DNA of 64,000 nt from Poriferisodalis sp965204195 (GTDB lineage: Bacteria; Actinomycetota; Acidimicrobiia; Acidimicrobiales; Poriferisodalaceae), in contig NZ_OZ241975.1 of NCBI RefSeq assembly GCF_965204195.1, positions 62,001-126,000 of the forward strand, in the 5' to 3' direction. Below are positions 1-9,095 of the stretch, piece by piece (positions within the stretch are counted from its first letter, which is position 1; the number at the start of each line of letters is the position of its first letter). A program made the position numbers and the translations under genes. Below the pieces are notes generated by a model, which was not told where the DNA came from, did no database searches, and was given only the letters and a program-made list of their open reading frames with translations.

Positions 1-326
1 ATGCCCAGGAACAGCGGGATGAGCATGCCGAACACCAGGGCGTCGCGGGTGAACGTGAACACCTGCACAAACGAGTCGGCGTTGAGAACGGTGTGGCCGC
101 TGGACGAGGCCAGGTCGAAGCGCACAAGCAGATCTGCGATCGCGCCGGCCAGGGCGAACAGCAGCGAGCAGGCGATGAACAGCCGGCCGATGCGCTTGTG
201 GTCGGCGGTGTTGAGCCAGCCGAACGCCGTCGGGTCTTCTGCCGGGACGGCCCCGGCAGTTCCTGCTGCATGTCCGGACACAGAAGGTCCTTGTGTATGC
301 CCCGCTTCGGTAGTGGCGTCGGTCAT
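1..326 (-). CDS. ctaD: Cytochrome c oxidase subunit I, N-terminal part (cut by window edge)
   Basis: The reverse strand opens with ATG at 326 and reads about 108 residues before leaving the window. After a polar tail of about 35 residues comes GWLNTADHKRIGRLF and a first transmembrane helix, the start of haem-copper oxidase subunit I. In the family this subunit carries haem a and the a3-CuB centre of the terminal oxidase in the membrane. The haem-ligand histidines lie beyond the edge and cannot be checked. The neighbouring ctaB and ctaA supply its haem A. The 111 bases up to ctaB hold no gene and probably its promoter. Confidence 0.9.
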   Translation of the reverse strand, partial: MTDATTEAGHTQGPSVSGHAAGTAGAVPAEDPTAFGWLNTADHKRIGRLFIACSLLFALAGAIADLLVRFDLASSSGHTVLNADSFVQVFTFTRDALVFGMLIPLFLG

Positions 327-437
327 GCGGCGATGTGGTTCCCGAACTCGGCTGGCAGCGCCGCTTGGGGGCGACGCCAACGGCGCACTCTAGCGACCCG
401 CGGCCCCCTCAACCAGATTGTTCCCAGCACAACTGCA

Positions 438-1337
438 TCACCAGCTGAGCCGGACGACCACGTCGACAGCCATCGCCGCGAACAGCAGCCCCAAGTACGC
501 GATCGAGGTGTGGAATACGCGCATCGCGGTCTGGGGCGTCAGCGCTCGCCACAGCGTCACGAGCTGCCATCCGAACGCAGCGCCGCCGGCCAACGCGACT
601 GCCCAGTACAGGCCTCCGGCGTCGGCTGCTACGGCAAACCACAGCGACAGCGCGACCACCGCGAGGGTGTGCAGCGTCATCTGCACCAGCACCGAACGCT
701 CGCTGGCCACCGACGGCAGCATCGGCACCTCGGCGGTGTCGTAGTCGTCGGCATAGCGGATGGCCAGCGCCCAGAAATGCGGCGGCGTCCAGAAGAAGAC
801 GATCGCGAATGCGATCCAGGCCTCGAGCGACAGCGTGCCGGTCACGGCCGCCCAGCCGACGAGCACCGGCGCAGCGCCGGCCGCTCCGCCGATGACGATG
901 TTCTGGGCAGACGACCGCTTCAGCCACAGCGTGTACACGAACACGTAGAACAGGCACGCAGCCAGCGCGAGCAGAGCTGCCAGCAGGTTGGCGCCCCACC
1001 ACAGAATCCCGAACGCCGCCGCTTCGAGCACCACGCCGTAGATCAACGCAGCGCGCGGAGTCACCGTGCCGACCACCAGCGGACGGTGGGACGTGCGAGC
1101 CATCGTCGCGTCGATGTCGCGATCGATGTACATGTTGAAGGTGTTGGCGCCCGCCGCCGACAGCGTGCCGCCGACCACGGTGAACAGCATCAGCGTCACA
1201 GAGGGCACGCCACGTTCGGCCACGAACATCGGCGGCACCGTCGTCACCAGCAGCAGTTCGATGATGCGCGGCTTGGTGAGCGCGACGTATCCCCGCAATG
1301 TTGATCCACGCAGTGAAGGGCGCAGCGCCGCCAGCAT
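438..1337 (-). CDS. ctaB: Protohaem IX farnesyltransferase (haem O synthase)
   Basis: This 299-residue UbiA-type prenyltransferase transfers a farnesyl group to haem b to give haem O. I chose the ATG at 1337 because homology begins at ...GYVALTKPRIIELLLV; the open frame runs further upstream but only as antisense to ctaA. The first Asp-rich motif is NTFNMYIDRDIDATM and the second is YADDYDTAEVPMLP, the two Mg-diphosphate sites of the family. About nine hydrophobic helices are visible. It is divergent from ctaA with only 36 bases between starts, so the two promoters must overlap the coding ends. Length and motifs are normal. Confidence 0.95.
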   Translation of the reverse strand: MLAALRPSLRGSTLRGYVALTKPRIIELLLVTTVPPMFVAERGVPSVTLMLFTVVGGTLSAAGANTFNMYIDRDIDATMARTSHRPLVVGTVTPRAALIYGVVLEAAAFGILWWGANLLAALLALAACLFYVFVYTLWLKRSSAQNIVIGGAAGAAPVLVGWAAVTGTLSLEAWIAFAIVFFWTPPHFWALAIRYADDYDTAEVPMLPSVASERSVLVQMTLHTLAVVALSLWFAVAADAGGLYWAVALAGGAAFGWQLVTLWRALTPQTAMRVFHTSIAYLGLLFAAMAVDVVVRLSW

Positions 1338-1373
1338 TGCTGTGAGGCTACGAGTCGCCCCTAACGTTTCAGC

Positions 1374-2369
1374 GTGAACTTGCCGGACCCGTCGCAGCCG
1401 CAAGGGCGCCGGCGGTACGTCACCCCCGAGCGCTTCGCCGTGATTGCGCGCTGGGCACTCTGGTCGCTCGTGGCGATCGTCGTCACCGGCTCGCTTGTGC
1501 GTCTCACGGGCAGCGGCCTGGGATGCAGCGATTGGCCGACCTGCGAGCCCGGCGAGTTCGTGCCCGCGGCCGACTTTCACGGTTGGGTGGAATTCGGCAA
1601 TCGCATCGTGACCGGCCTGGTGTCAGCGGCTGTTGTTGTGGCTGTGGCTGCGTCGTGGTGGCGGCGACCGCGCCGCGGCGACTTGGTGTGGTGGTCGTTG
1701 GGCCTGGTGGCCGGCGTGATCTTCCAGATCGGTCTCGGCGCCGTGACCGTGCTGACTCACCTTTCGCCGCCGATCGTGATGTCGCATTTCCTGGCGTCGC
1801 AGGTGCTGGTGGCGGCCGCGGTGGTCCTGCAGCATCGAGCGTCGTGGGAGCCGCCGCACGGCGGGAACGGCACCGCCCCTCTGCCGACCCACGTTCGGAC
1901 GCTCGCTTGGCTGGCCGCGACGCTCACGGCTGCGGCGCTGTGGACTGGGACGGTGGTGACCGGCACTGGACCCCACGGCGGCGACGAGCATGTCGAGCGC
2001 CTGCAGTACGCCCTGCCGTCGGTGGCCCGCATTCACGGCATCACGGTGGCAGTCTTGGCTGCGGCCACCCTGTCGCTCGCCTTGCGCGTACGACGGCTGG
2101 TCGCGACAACGGGGGGCGACGCAACGAGCGAGCTTGGGCGGCGCGTTCGGATCGTGATCGGCGTGATGGCCGTGCAGGCGGCGATCGGGTACGTGCAGTA
2201 CTTCAATGAGCTGCCGGTGCTGCTCGTGGCGCTGCATGTCGTCGGCGCAACGCTGCTCACGATCACGATGACCCGCTTGGTGCTCGCAGCAGAGACCGGT
2301 CGACGCTCCTCAGCGGAGCCTGGCGTTGCCGAATCGGTTGGCATCGCGGGCCGCGGCTTCGCAGAATGA
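1374..2369 (+). CDS. ctaA: Haem A synthase, COX15/CtaA family
   Basis: A 331-residue integral membrane protein that oxidises the C8 methyl of haem O to give haem A for cytochrome oxidase. It starts at GTG 1374. The short periplasmic loop after helix 1 has the conserved cysteine pair in GLGCSDWPTCEPG (C51 and C57), followed by EFGNRIVTG and, in the next loop, THLSPPIVMSHFL, typical of actinobacterial CtaA. Eight hydrophobic segments are expected and visible. Divergent ctaB and nearby ctaD complete a haem A/oxidase set. clpS follows four bases after the stop but is functionally unrelated. Confidence 0.93.
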   Translation: MNLPDPSQPQGRRRYVTPERFAVIARWALWSLVAIVVTGSLVRLTGSGLGCSDWPTCEPGEFVPAADFHGWVEFGNRIVTGLVSAAVVVAVAASWWRRPRRGDLVWWSLGLVAGVIFQIGLGAVTVLTHLSPPIVMSHFLASQVLVAAAVVLQHRASWEPPHGGNGTAPLPTHVRTLAWLAATLTAAALWTGTVVTGTGPHGGDEHVERLQYALPSVARIHGITVAVLAAATLSLALRVRRLVATTGGDATSELGRRVRIVIGVMAVQAAIGYVQYFNELPVLLVALHVVGATLLTITMTRLVLAAETGRRSSAEPGVAESVGIAGRGFAE

Positions 2370-2373
2370 ACCC

Positions 2374-2712
2374 GTGAGCCCGACCGCTCCGACTGTCGCA
2401 CCTCGGCTGGCGCAAGCGCCAGCCGTTGCCGACCCCGAAGTTGTCCGCGATCCGACCAATGAGGACGAGCACAGCACTGACGTGCCGTGGGTGGTGCTGG
2501 TCTGGAATGACCCGATCAACTTGATGAGCTATGTCGTGTACGTGTTCCAGAAGCTGTTCGGTTACAGCGAGGCCAAGGCCACCGAGCTGATGCTGGATGT
2601 GCACAACAAGGGCCGTGCCGCAGTCGCGTGGGGTTCACGCGAGAAGGCCGAGCTCGACGTCTTCAGGCTCCACGAATACGGTCTCTGGGCCACCATGCAG
2701 AAGGACAACTGA
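2374..2712 (+). CDS. clpS: ClpS, ATP-dependent Clp protease adaptor
   Basis: A 112-residue protein whose C-terminal 75 residues are a ClpS domain: VPWVVLVWNDPINLMSYVVYV, then helix LFGYSEAKATELMLDVH, then EKAELDVFRLHEYGLWATM. ClpS delivers N-degron substrates to ClpAP or ClpCP. The GTG at 2374, just after the ctaA stop, was taken as start because the first 30 residues are a disordered Pro/Ala tail either way; ATG 2326 would overlap ctaA by 44 bases. No good ribosome site is visible for either. It is followed by a DUF2017 gene, a frequent actinobacterial pair. Confidence 0.9.
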   Translation: MSPTAPTVAPRLAQAPAVADPEVVRDPTNEDEHSTDVPWVVLVWNDPINLMSYVVYVFQKLFGYSEAKATELMLDVHNKGRAAVAWGSREKAELDVFRLHEYGLWATMQKDN

Positions 2713-2768
2713 GCTGTGCTCGCGGCGCTGCACCAGCGACTGAGCGACGCTCTGGCGGCGGAGGCCCC

Positions 2769-3257
2769 GTGAGCGGCACAAGGTTCGGGGCTCGCGGCTC
2801 GCTGGTGAGCGTGCATCTCGCCGACTGGGAGCGGCGGCTGCTGTCCGACATGGTGGGCGAACTGCGATCCAACCTGCTCGACCACACGCCGGCACGCGAC
2901 GGCGGCGACGGGCTGGACCCGTCGTTGCGCCGCCTGTTCCCGCCCGCCTACCTGAGCGATCCCGACCGCGATGCCGAGTACCAGCGGCTCATGCGTGACG
3001 AGCTGCTGGCCGAACGCCTCGATCACCTCGATCTGCTCGACAGCACGCTCGCTGCCGATCACCTCGACGATGAACAGATCACCGCCTGGATGCAGGGCCT
3101 GAACGAGCTGCGCCTCGTGCTCGGCACCCAACTCGACATCTCTGAGGAAGACGATCCCGCCGAGATCGATCCGCACGATCCTGCACAGCGTCCACGGCTG
3201 CGCTACCACTACCTCGGCGGGCTGCTCGCAGAACTCATCGACGCCACCACCGCGTAG
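2769..3257 (+). CDS. DUF2017 family protein
   Basis: A 162-residue acidic, soluble, mostly helical protein starting at GTG 2769. It matches the DUF2017 pattern of actinobacteria: an N-terminal LADWERRLLSDMVGELRSNL helix, a central FPPAYLSDPDRDAEYQRLM segment and a C-terminal RYHYLGGLLAELIDA helix. Genes of this family usually follow clpS, as here, which suggests a link to Clp proteolysis, but no biochemical role is established. The start is uncertain; the frame is open upstream into clpS. No signal peptide or membrane segment is visible. Confidence 0.75.
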   Translation: MSGTRFGARGSLVSVHLADWERRLLSDMVGELRSNLLDHTPARDGGDGLDPSLRRLFPPAYLSDPDRDAEYQRLMRDELLAERLDHLDLLDSTLAADHLDDEQITAWMQGLNELRLVLGTQLDISEEDDPAEIDPHDPAQRPRLRYHYLGGLLAELIDATTA

Positions 3258-3270
3258 CCTGAGACGCCCT

Positions 3271-3343
3271 GCCCCCATCGTCTAGCGGCCTAGGACACCG
3301 GCCTTTCACGCCGGCGGCACGGGTTCGAATCCCGTTGGGGGTG
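3271..3343 (+). tRNA. tRNA-Glu (anticodon TTC)
   Basis: A 73-base cloverleaf: acceptor GCCCCCA pairs with TGGGGGT (first pair G-U), anticodon loop CTTTCAC with TTC, T arm CGGGTTCGAATCCCG, discriminator G. No CCA is encoded. The DNA on its 3' side up to about 6.9 kb looks like an acquired island. Confidence 0.95.
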
Positions 3344-3500
3344 CTGCCTCCTCAGCGTTGAAGTGCATGTGACCTAGCGCTGTCGACGTCGCCAGCCGCG
3401 ATGACGACCCGGATTCCCGGGATCATCTAGATCGCTTTATCAAACTTTCGTCTTGAATCATTCATTCGCATACACTACGTTGCGCTGTGTGTATGAATCT
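3344..3500. other. AT-richer leader between tRNA-Glu and recombinase
   Basis: About 157 bases with lower GC than their surroundings. A -10-like TACACT lies at 3471-3476 ahead of the recombinase GTG 3489 and ATG 3501. No tRNA-end duplication (attachment site) was found by eye. Confidence 0.4.
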
Positions 3501-4163
3501 ATGTGCGGAAGGTCACCAAAGCGCGTCATCTCCTACGCCCGCGTGTCGACCGGCACTCAAGCTGCGACCGGCCTCAGCATCGACGCCCAACACCGAGCCA
3601 TCGCCGATGCGTCTGCTGCACGCGGATGGCGGGTGATCGAGTGCGTCACCGACGAGGCAATCTCGGGAGCGGTTCCCGTCGACGAGCGGCCCGGGCTCAG
3701 CGCCGCACTTGCGCTACTCGAGCATGGTGACGCAGATGTGCTTGTCGCGACGCGCATCGACCGTCTTGCTCGCGACACGCTGGCGACGCTGCAGTTGTTC
3801 GACCGCGCCGAGCGCTTGGGGTGGGAGTTGATCACTCTCGATGCGCCCGAGGGCACCAAGACGCACGGCGGCCGCTTGCTGGTCGGAGTTCTTGCCGTCA
3901 TCGCTGCCCACGAAGCCGGGTCAGCCCGCGCCCGCACCGTCGCAGCCCTGCAGTCGGCCCAGCGCAGCGGCAAACAGCTCGGAAGGCCCAGCCGCCAGCC
4001 TGAGGAAGCCCGAGTCCTTGCCAAGCAACTCCATGACGAGGGCTACAGCCTGCGCGACATTGCGGCGGCGCTCGAGGTTGCGGGCATTCTCACCGCGACC
4101 GGCAAGACCACCTGGCACCACTCCAGCGTCGCCACGCTCCTCAGGAGCGAAGACGAGACATAG
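3501..4163 (+). CDS. Small serine recombinase (resolvase/invertase family)
   Basis: A 220-residue protein with an N-terminal resolvase catalytic domain. RVISYARVST carries the nucleophilic serine, and LVATRIDRLARDTLATLQLF holds the conserved arginines that contact the scissile phosphate. A central helix ends in RSGKQLGRPSRQ, followed by a short helix-turn-helix region (GYSLRDIAAALEVAGILTATG). It lacks the long zinc-ribbon and coiled-coil tail of large phage integrases. ATG 3501 was chosen since it sits just before the conserved core; GTG 3489 and TTG 3453 are in frame upstream. Its position 157 bases behind tRNA-Glu suggests a mobile-element remnant or a resident inversion or resolution enzyme. 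Its target is unknown. Confidence 0.85.
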   Translation: MCGRSPKRVISYARVSTGTQAATGLSIDAQHRAIADASAARGWRVIECVTDEAISGAVPVDERPGLSAALALLEHGDADVLVATRIDRLARDTLATLQLFDRAERLGWELITLDAPEGTKTHGGRLLVGVLAVIAAHEAGSARARTVAALQSAQRSGKQLGRPSRQPEEARVLAKQLHDEGYSLRDIAAALEVAGILTATGKTTWHHSSVATLLRSEDET

Positions 4164-4226
4164 TGCCTACCGGTGCCGTTGTCAGGCCAGCAGTCGGCGG
4201 CGGAGGCTTGATTACGTCGCTGCGCT

Positions 4227-4242
4227 GTGGCGGCTTCGCCAC
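4227..4242. terminator. Hairpin downstream of the recombinase
   Basis: GTGGCG-GCTT-CGCCAC, a 6-base stem with a tetraloop, 63 bases after the recombinase stop. There is no T run, so termination is only a possibility. Confidence 0.35.
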
Positions 4243-4360
4243 TATGGCAAGCAGCCAGATCGACCAACCAACGGCAACCACGGCGGACTACATCCATCTC
4301 GCGGCCGAATCGGTGGCCCGGAACAGCGGAAAGCACACAAGCGGCACGCCGAGAACCGCT

Positions 4361-4376
4361 AAGCGGCCGGCCGCTT
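4361..4376. repeat. Perfect 16-base palindrome
   Basis: AAGCGGCCGGCCGCTT is perfectly self-complementary and lies immediately past the 3' end of the membrane-protein gene ending at 4379. It could be a terminator core or a protein-binding site; no T run follows. Confidence 0.5.
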
Positions 4377-4378
4377 GC

Positions 4379-4651
4379 TCAGACTTCGGCTGCGGCGTCG
4401 AGCTCGGCCAAGCGCCGAGCCGCGCCCTGCTTTCGGCGGCGTTCCCGCACGACAGTCACGACGTAGATGCCGATAGCCAACAGCGCGGCCACTCGCGTCA
4501 CGGCCCACCAGCCAGAGCCGACCCGTTCAAGCGTCAAAAGCGGGACTAGAACCCACGACCCGAGCGCAGCGCCAAGAGCCAGCGCCACAAGCATCACCGC
4601 GCGTCTAATCACCCGCTGCTTGCGCCGAGCTGTCGTAGCGGTGTCGGTCAT
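4379..4651 (-). CDS. Small two-helix membrane protein
   Basis: A 90-residue hypothetical protein. A basic N-terminus (ARRKQRVIRRA) is followed by two hydrophobic segments, at about residues 18-40 and 48-66, and a charged C-terminal tail (VRERRRKQGAARRLAE). This suggests a hairpin membrane protein with both ends in the cytoplasm. It is not recognised as a family. It lies 25 bases behind another small two-helix gene on the same strand. Both have the same bases, CTGACACCATGA, over their starts, hinting at a duplicated or jointly expressed pair. Confidence 0.55.
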   Translation of the reverse strand: MTDTATTARRKQRVIRRAVMLVALALGAALGSWVLVPLLTLERVGSGWWAVTRVAALLAIGIYVVTVVRERRRKQGAARRLAELDAAAEV

Positions 4652-4676
4652 GGTGTCAGCAGCTCCAGCAGTGCTC

Positions 4677-4967
4677 CTAGGCCGAATTAGCAGCCTCGGC
4701 TTCGCGGCGCCGCTGCCGCCGCCACAGCTCTCTCAGCCCGGCGCAAATGAGCCCCACAGTCAGGCCCGACGCCGCACCTATGCCGGCGTCGCTGAACAGG
4801 TCCGTGCGTCCGTCCAGGACTATCTGGCTGAGCAGTAGGAGCGGCAAGGCGACGCCCAGCACGAGCAGCACGAGCCAGGCGATGCACAGCCCGAGCCGCG
4901 AACGAACTCGCCGCCAACGGCTCGGGCTCTGTTGGGCGGGGCTCGTCGGCGCCTCGGTGGTGCTCAT
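4677..4967 (-). CDS. Small two-helix membrane protein
   Basis: A 96-residue hypothetical protein. After a Pro/Ser-rich polar N-terminus and basic SRWRRVRSRL come two hydrophobic stretches, about residues 26-48 and 58-78, then a basic tail RELWRRQRRREAEAA. No family is recognised. It precedes the other small membrane gene on the reverse strand and follows the secreted repeat protein gene, all three in one direction, so an island operon of envelope proteins is plausible. Start ATG 4967 shares its context with the downstream gene. Confidence 0.55.
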   Translation of the reverse strand: MSTTEAPTSPAQQSPSRWRRVRSRLGLCIAWLVLLVLGVALPLLLLSQIVLDGRTDLFSDAGIGAASGLTVGLICAGLRELWRRQRRREAEAANSA

Positions 4968-5007
4968 GGTGTCAGGGTAGCTCCCGTGCTCATGGCTGTT
5001 TTCTCGC

Positions 5008-6507
5008 TCACTGGCGGCACGCCGACTCCACGCCGGTGGCGCACTGATAGCGATATTTAGCGTGCATCAGCTCAGCGAAGCTGATTTTGCCAGCGGTGAA
5101 GTCGGCTAAGGCGCTGTTCCAGGCGTCCTCGGGCGTTTCTTCGGTGCTGTCGTCGCTGCCGTCGCCGTCGTCGCTGCCGTCGTCGCTGCCGTCGCCGTCG
5201 TCGCTGCCGTCGTCGCTGCCGTCGCCGTCGTCGCTGCTGTCGTCGTCGTTGGCGTCGTCGTCGCTGCTGTCGTCGTCGTTGGCGTCGTCGTCGCTGCCGT
5301 CGTCGTCGCTGCCGTCGCCGTCGTCGTCGCTGCCGTCGTCGTCGGGGTCTGGCACCGGCACCAACGCTGTCCCAGTGCCGCACACGGTGGCAAGAAAGAG
5401 TCCTACCGCTTGGCGGTTACCCGCTTTGAGGCTCTTGCCTTTCGTGGTTTTCAGTAGGACGGCCTCGACCCCGATGTAGCACGCCGCAGCCCCGCTGCCG
5501 CCGGTGGCGGCGCGTCGGCCCGTCTCGCCGATGTCGGACCACAGGGTCTGCAAGTCGTTGAGTGTGTAGATCTCGACGTTGCTCCGCTCAAGCACGGGGT
5601 TGAGCAGGTCGAGCAGTTTCTGCTGCTCGGCGGGGTCGGTTGCGAATTCGTCCCAGTCGATGTCCAAGTCGTCGAGCTGGTCGGCGGCTTCGTTCTGCAG
5701 CGTCTCAATAACGGCCTTGAGGGTGGCTTTGCCGCCCTGTTTGAGCATGTACCCGATGCGCGTGAAGATGCTGTCCACGGCGTCGTTCTTGCGGCAGTTC
5801 TGCGAGCCGTGGCCGCCTTGCTCGGTGTGCCCGGCGGGGCAGTGCGAATGGTCGTCCCGGTGGCATTCGCCGTCGGTGGTGCCGCCCGCGAGCGGGTGTT
5901 GGTGACGCTGGTAGGTCTCGGTCGGGTCTTGGAACGGGGTACACGGCTTGACGGTGTAGGTGGTCGTCTGGGGGTCCGGATCAGGATCGGGATCGGGATC
6001 AGGGTCCGGGTCCGGGTCGGGATCGGGGTCCGGGTCCGGGTCCGGGTCGGGATCAGGGTCCGGGTCCGGGTCGGGATCAGGGTCCGGGTCGGGATCAGGG
6101 TCCGGGTCGTCGTCTTTGTCGTCGTCTTTGTCGTCGGGCGTGGGCTGGTTTATGACCGGCGTCACGTCGCACTGCGTGGCCGCTGAGCCGGACTGGCCCG
6201 AACCGGCGCTGTTGTCGGGCTGGGCTGCTTCGGCGTTGTTGGCCGCGTCGTCTCTGTGGATTGTCTGGCCGGGCCGGTCGGTTTGCAGCGGCATGTCGGG
6301 CACGCATCGCTGCGGCGGCAGCGGCTTGGGGTGGGTGTGGGGCACTGCCTCGTTCCAGCACTGCCGGCCGGCGAAGGGGTCGAATGAGCAGCGGCGCACG
6401 GTCTTGGTGTGCGCGTCGGCCGGCTCGCTGGTCGCGAGCGGCACGATTGCGAGCACCGATGCGAATACCAGCAGCGCGCCCAGCGCGGCGGTGAGTCGTT
6501 TGGGCAT
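5008..6507 (-). CDS. Secreted protein with two acidic low-complexity blocks
   Basis: A 499-residue protein with a clear signal peptide (KRLTAALGALLVFASVLAIV, cut near ADA). A Cys- and His-rich N-terminal part is followed by a long Asp-Pro dipeptide tract (about residues 133-178). Next comes a second Cys/His-rich part (HRDDHSHCPAGH), a helical region with two hydrophobic stretches, an Asp/Ser/Gly repeat block (about residues 386-453), and a final helix-rich tail WNSALADFTAGKISFAELMH ending in Cys. The start ATG 6507 has a strong GGAGGG ribosome site. The acidic blocks suggest calcium binding or wall-spanning linkers. No family is recognised. A TetR-like palindrome lies just upstream. Confidence 0.7.
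   Translation of the reverse strand: MPKRLTAALGALLVFASVLAIVPLATSEPADAHTKTVRRCSFDPFAGRQCWNEAVPHTHPKPLPPQRCVPDMPLQTDRPGQTIHRDDAANNAEAAQPDNSAGSGQSGSAATQCDVTPVINQPTPDDKDDDKDDDPDPDPDPDPDPDPDPDPDPDPDPDPDPDPDPDPDPDPDPDPDPDPQTTTYTVKPCTPFQDPTETYQRHQHPLAGGTTDGECHRDDHSHCPAGHTEQGGHGSQNCRKNDAVDSIFTRIGYMLKQGGKATLKAVIETLQNEAADQLDDLDIDWDEFATDPAEQQKLLDLLNPVLERSNVEIYTLNDLQTLWSDIGETGRRAATGGSGAAACYIGVEAVLLKTTKGKSLKAGNRQAVGLFLATVCGTGTALVPVPDPDDDGSDDDGDGSDDDGSDDDANDDDSSDDDANDDDSSDDGDGSDDGSDDGDGSDDGSDDGDGSDDSTEETPEDAWNSALADFTAGKISFAELMHAKYRYQCATGVESACRQ
5148..5349 (-). repeat. Simple-sequence repeat coding Asp/Ser/Gly block
   Basis: Tandem GTCGTCGCTGCC-type units in the coding strand of the secreted protein, giving repeated DDGSDDG and DDDANDDDSS units. 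Such DNA is prone to length change by slippage. Confidence 0.8.
5972..6108 (-). repeat. Simple-sequence repeat coding Asp-Pro tract
   Basis: Six-base units of the GGGTCC/GGATCA type encode more than twenty consecutive Asp-Pro pairs in the secreted protein. Asp-Pro bonds are acid-labile and the tract should be an extended, negatively charged linker. Confidence 0.85.
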
Positions 6508-6520
6508 GGCGGGTCCCTCC

Positions 6521-6548
6521 TGTCTAGAAACCGTTCGTTTCGTAGACA
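6521..6548. promoter_or_regulatory. Long inverted repeat, TetR-operator-like
   Basis: TGTCTAGAAAC at the left and GTTTCGTAGACA at the right are complementary apart from one extra base, around the centre CGTTC. The core AAAC-N5-GTTT resembles operators of TetR-family regulators. It ends 14 bases before the ATG of the secreted protein and overlaps its ribosome site region, so it is well placed for repression. Confidence 0.5.
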
Positions 6549-6727
6549 GAGCCCGTGCGCCCGAACGGGCCCGCGCGGAAGCTCGCCGAGGCCACGCCGC
6601 ACGGAACTGATGTGGCGCGCAAGCCCAGCAAGCACGCGGCTTTGCGGCTGTTTCACGCGCCGCTGCGGGCGATGAGCCGTACAGCTGGGATCCTGGCTTG
6701 ACGGGCTCAGATCAGGTGTTTAATATA

Positions 6728-6739
6728 CGAACGTTTGTT
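6728..6739. promoter_or_regulatory. Second operator-like palindrome
   Basis: ACGAACGTTTGT is a near-perfect palindrome followed by TAGACA, the same outer element as the site at 6521-6548. It may bind the same regulator. No gene starts nearby on the forward strand. Confidence 0.4.
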
Positions 6740-6893
6740 AGACACCGAAAACGGCCCCTGACCAGCAGGTTTGGGAGCACTTTCCCCTCGAAATCGGTCC
6801 GGTCACGTGGCGTGACACGGTCGCTGTCAACACCGGATTCGGCGTGCTTGCCCGACGATGGCGATCTCGGTGCGAGCGCAAGAGCCCTGAGAC

Positions 6894-8314
<1,421 letters not shown>

Positions 8315-8318
<4 letters not shown>

Positions 8319-9031
8319 GTGGGTCGGAGCACGTAGCCCACGCCGCGCACGGTCTGGATCGGCCTGTGGCCGTCTGAGTTCGACGCGGAGGCGAGTTTGC
8401 GCCGCAGGTAGCCGACGTAGACCTCCAAGGAGTTCGAGGCCAGCGACGCGTCGTAGCCCCACACCGTGTCGTAGATCTCGTCGCGGTGCAGGACACGACC
8501 GGGGTTGCGCAGGAACAGTTCCAGCAGCCGGTGCTCGGTGTGGGTCAACGTGACGGGCTCGCCCGCGCAGGTCACCTCGTAGCTGGCCGTGTCAAGGACA
8601 ATGCCAGCGCAGGCCAGCCGCTCGCCTTCGTCCGGCGAGGAGCCCTCGGCACTCCGGCGCAGCAGCGCCCGCAGTCGAGCCAGCAGCTCGTCGAGCGCGA
8701 ACGGCTTTGCCAGGTAGTCGTCGGCGCCGGCATCGAGGCCTTCCACCCGGTCCGCTGTTGTGCCCCGCGCCGTCAGCAGCAGGATCGGCAGGCGGCTCCC
8801 GGCGGCGCGCAGGCGGCGGCACAGCTCGAAGCCGCCCAGGTTCGGCATGGTGGCGTCCAGCACCATCACGTCTGCCCGGCCGGCCAGCGCCTCGCCCTCG
8901 AGGCCATCGCTGCCTTCGAGCACGTCATAGCCCTCGAGCTGCAGGGCGCGTCGCAATGCCGCTCGGATGCGCTGATCGTCGTCGACGACGGCTACCGCGG
9001 GGCTGCTCCGGTTCGGCAGATCAGCACCCAT
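8315..9031 (-). CDS. OmpR/PhoB-family response regulator
   Basis: A 238-residue DNA-binding regulator. The receiver domain has the acidic pair DDD (residues 17-19), phospho-acceptor D59 in VMVLDATMPNL, T87 and K109 in YLAKPF. The winged helix follows, with TEHRLLELFLRNPGRVLHRDEI and the wing LRRKLAS...IQTVRGVGYVL. It is first in the operon with the histidine kinase and closest in type to actinobacterial MprA/TcrX regulators. No binding site was identified. Start ATG 9031. Confidence 0.93.
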
Positions 9032-9095
9032 GGCCTCATTCTGGAACGCCGTTCATGAGAAACCCATGAGAGGCCGAGCCGGCAGGTGCCGGCTG

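Larger units (their letters stand above)
6508..6893. other. 386-base non-coding stretch between island and two-component genes
   Basis: No convincing gene is seen. It holds the promoter region of the secreted protein gene, two TetR-operator-like palindromes (6521-6548 and 6728-6739), an AT-rich patch around 6719-6740, and the region beyond the 3' end of the histidine kinase gene. Confidence 0.6.

Noticed and set aside
5146..6110. CRISPR array
   Set aside because: The repeats are short coding microsatellites for Asp-rich tracts, with no separate spacers. Nothing else in the window resembles a CRISPR array or cas gene.
3271..6893. Attachment site pair for an integrated element at tRNA-Glu
   Set aside because: I looked for a second copy of the tRNA 3' end (GGGTTCGAATCCCG) near 6.5-6.9 kb and found none. 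The recombinase is also of the serine type, which does not usually use tRNA ends.
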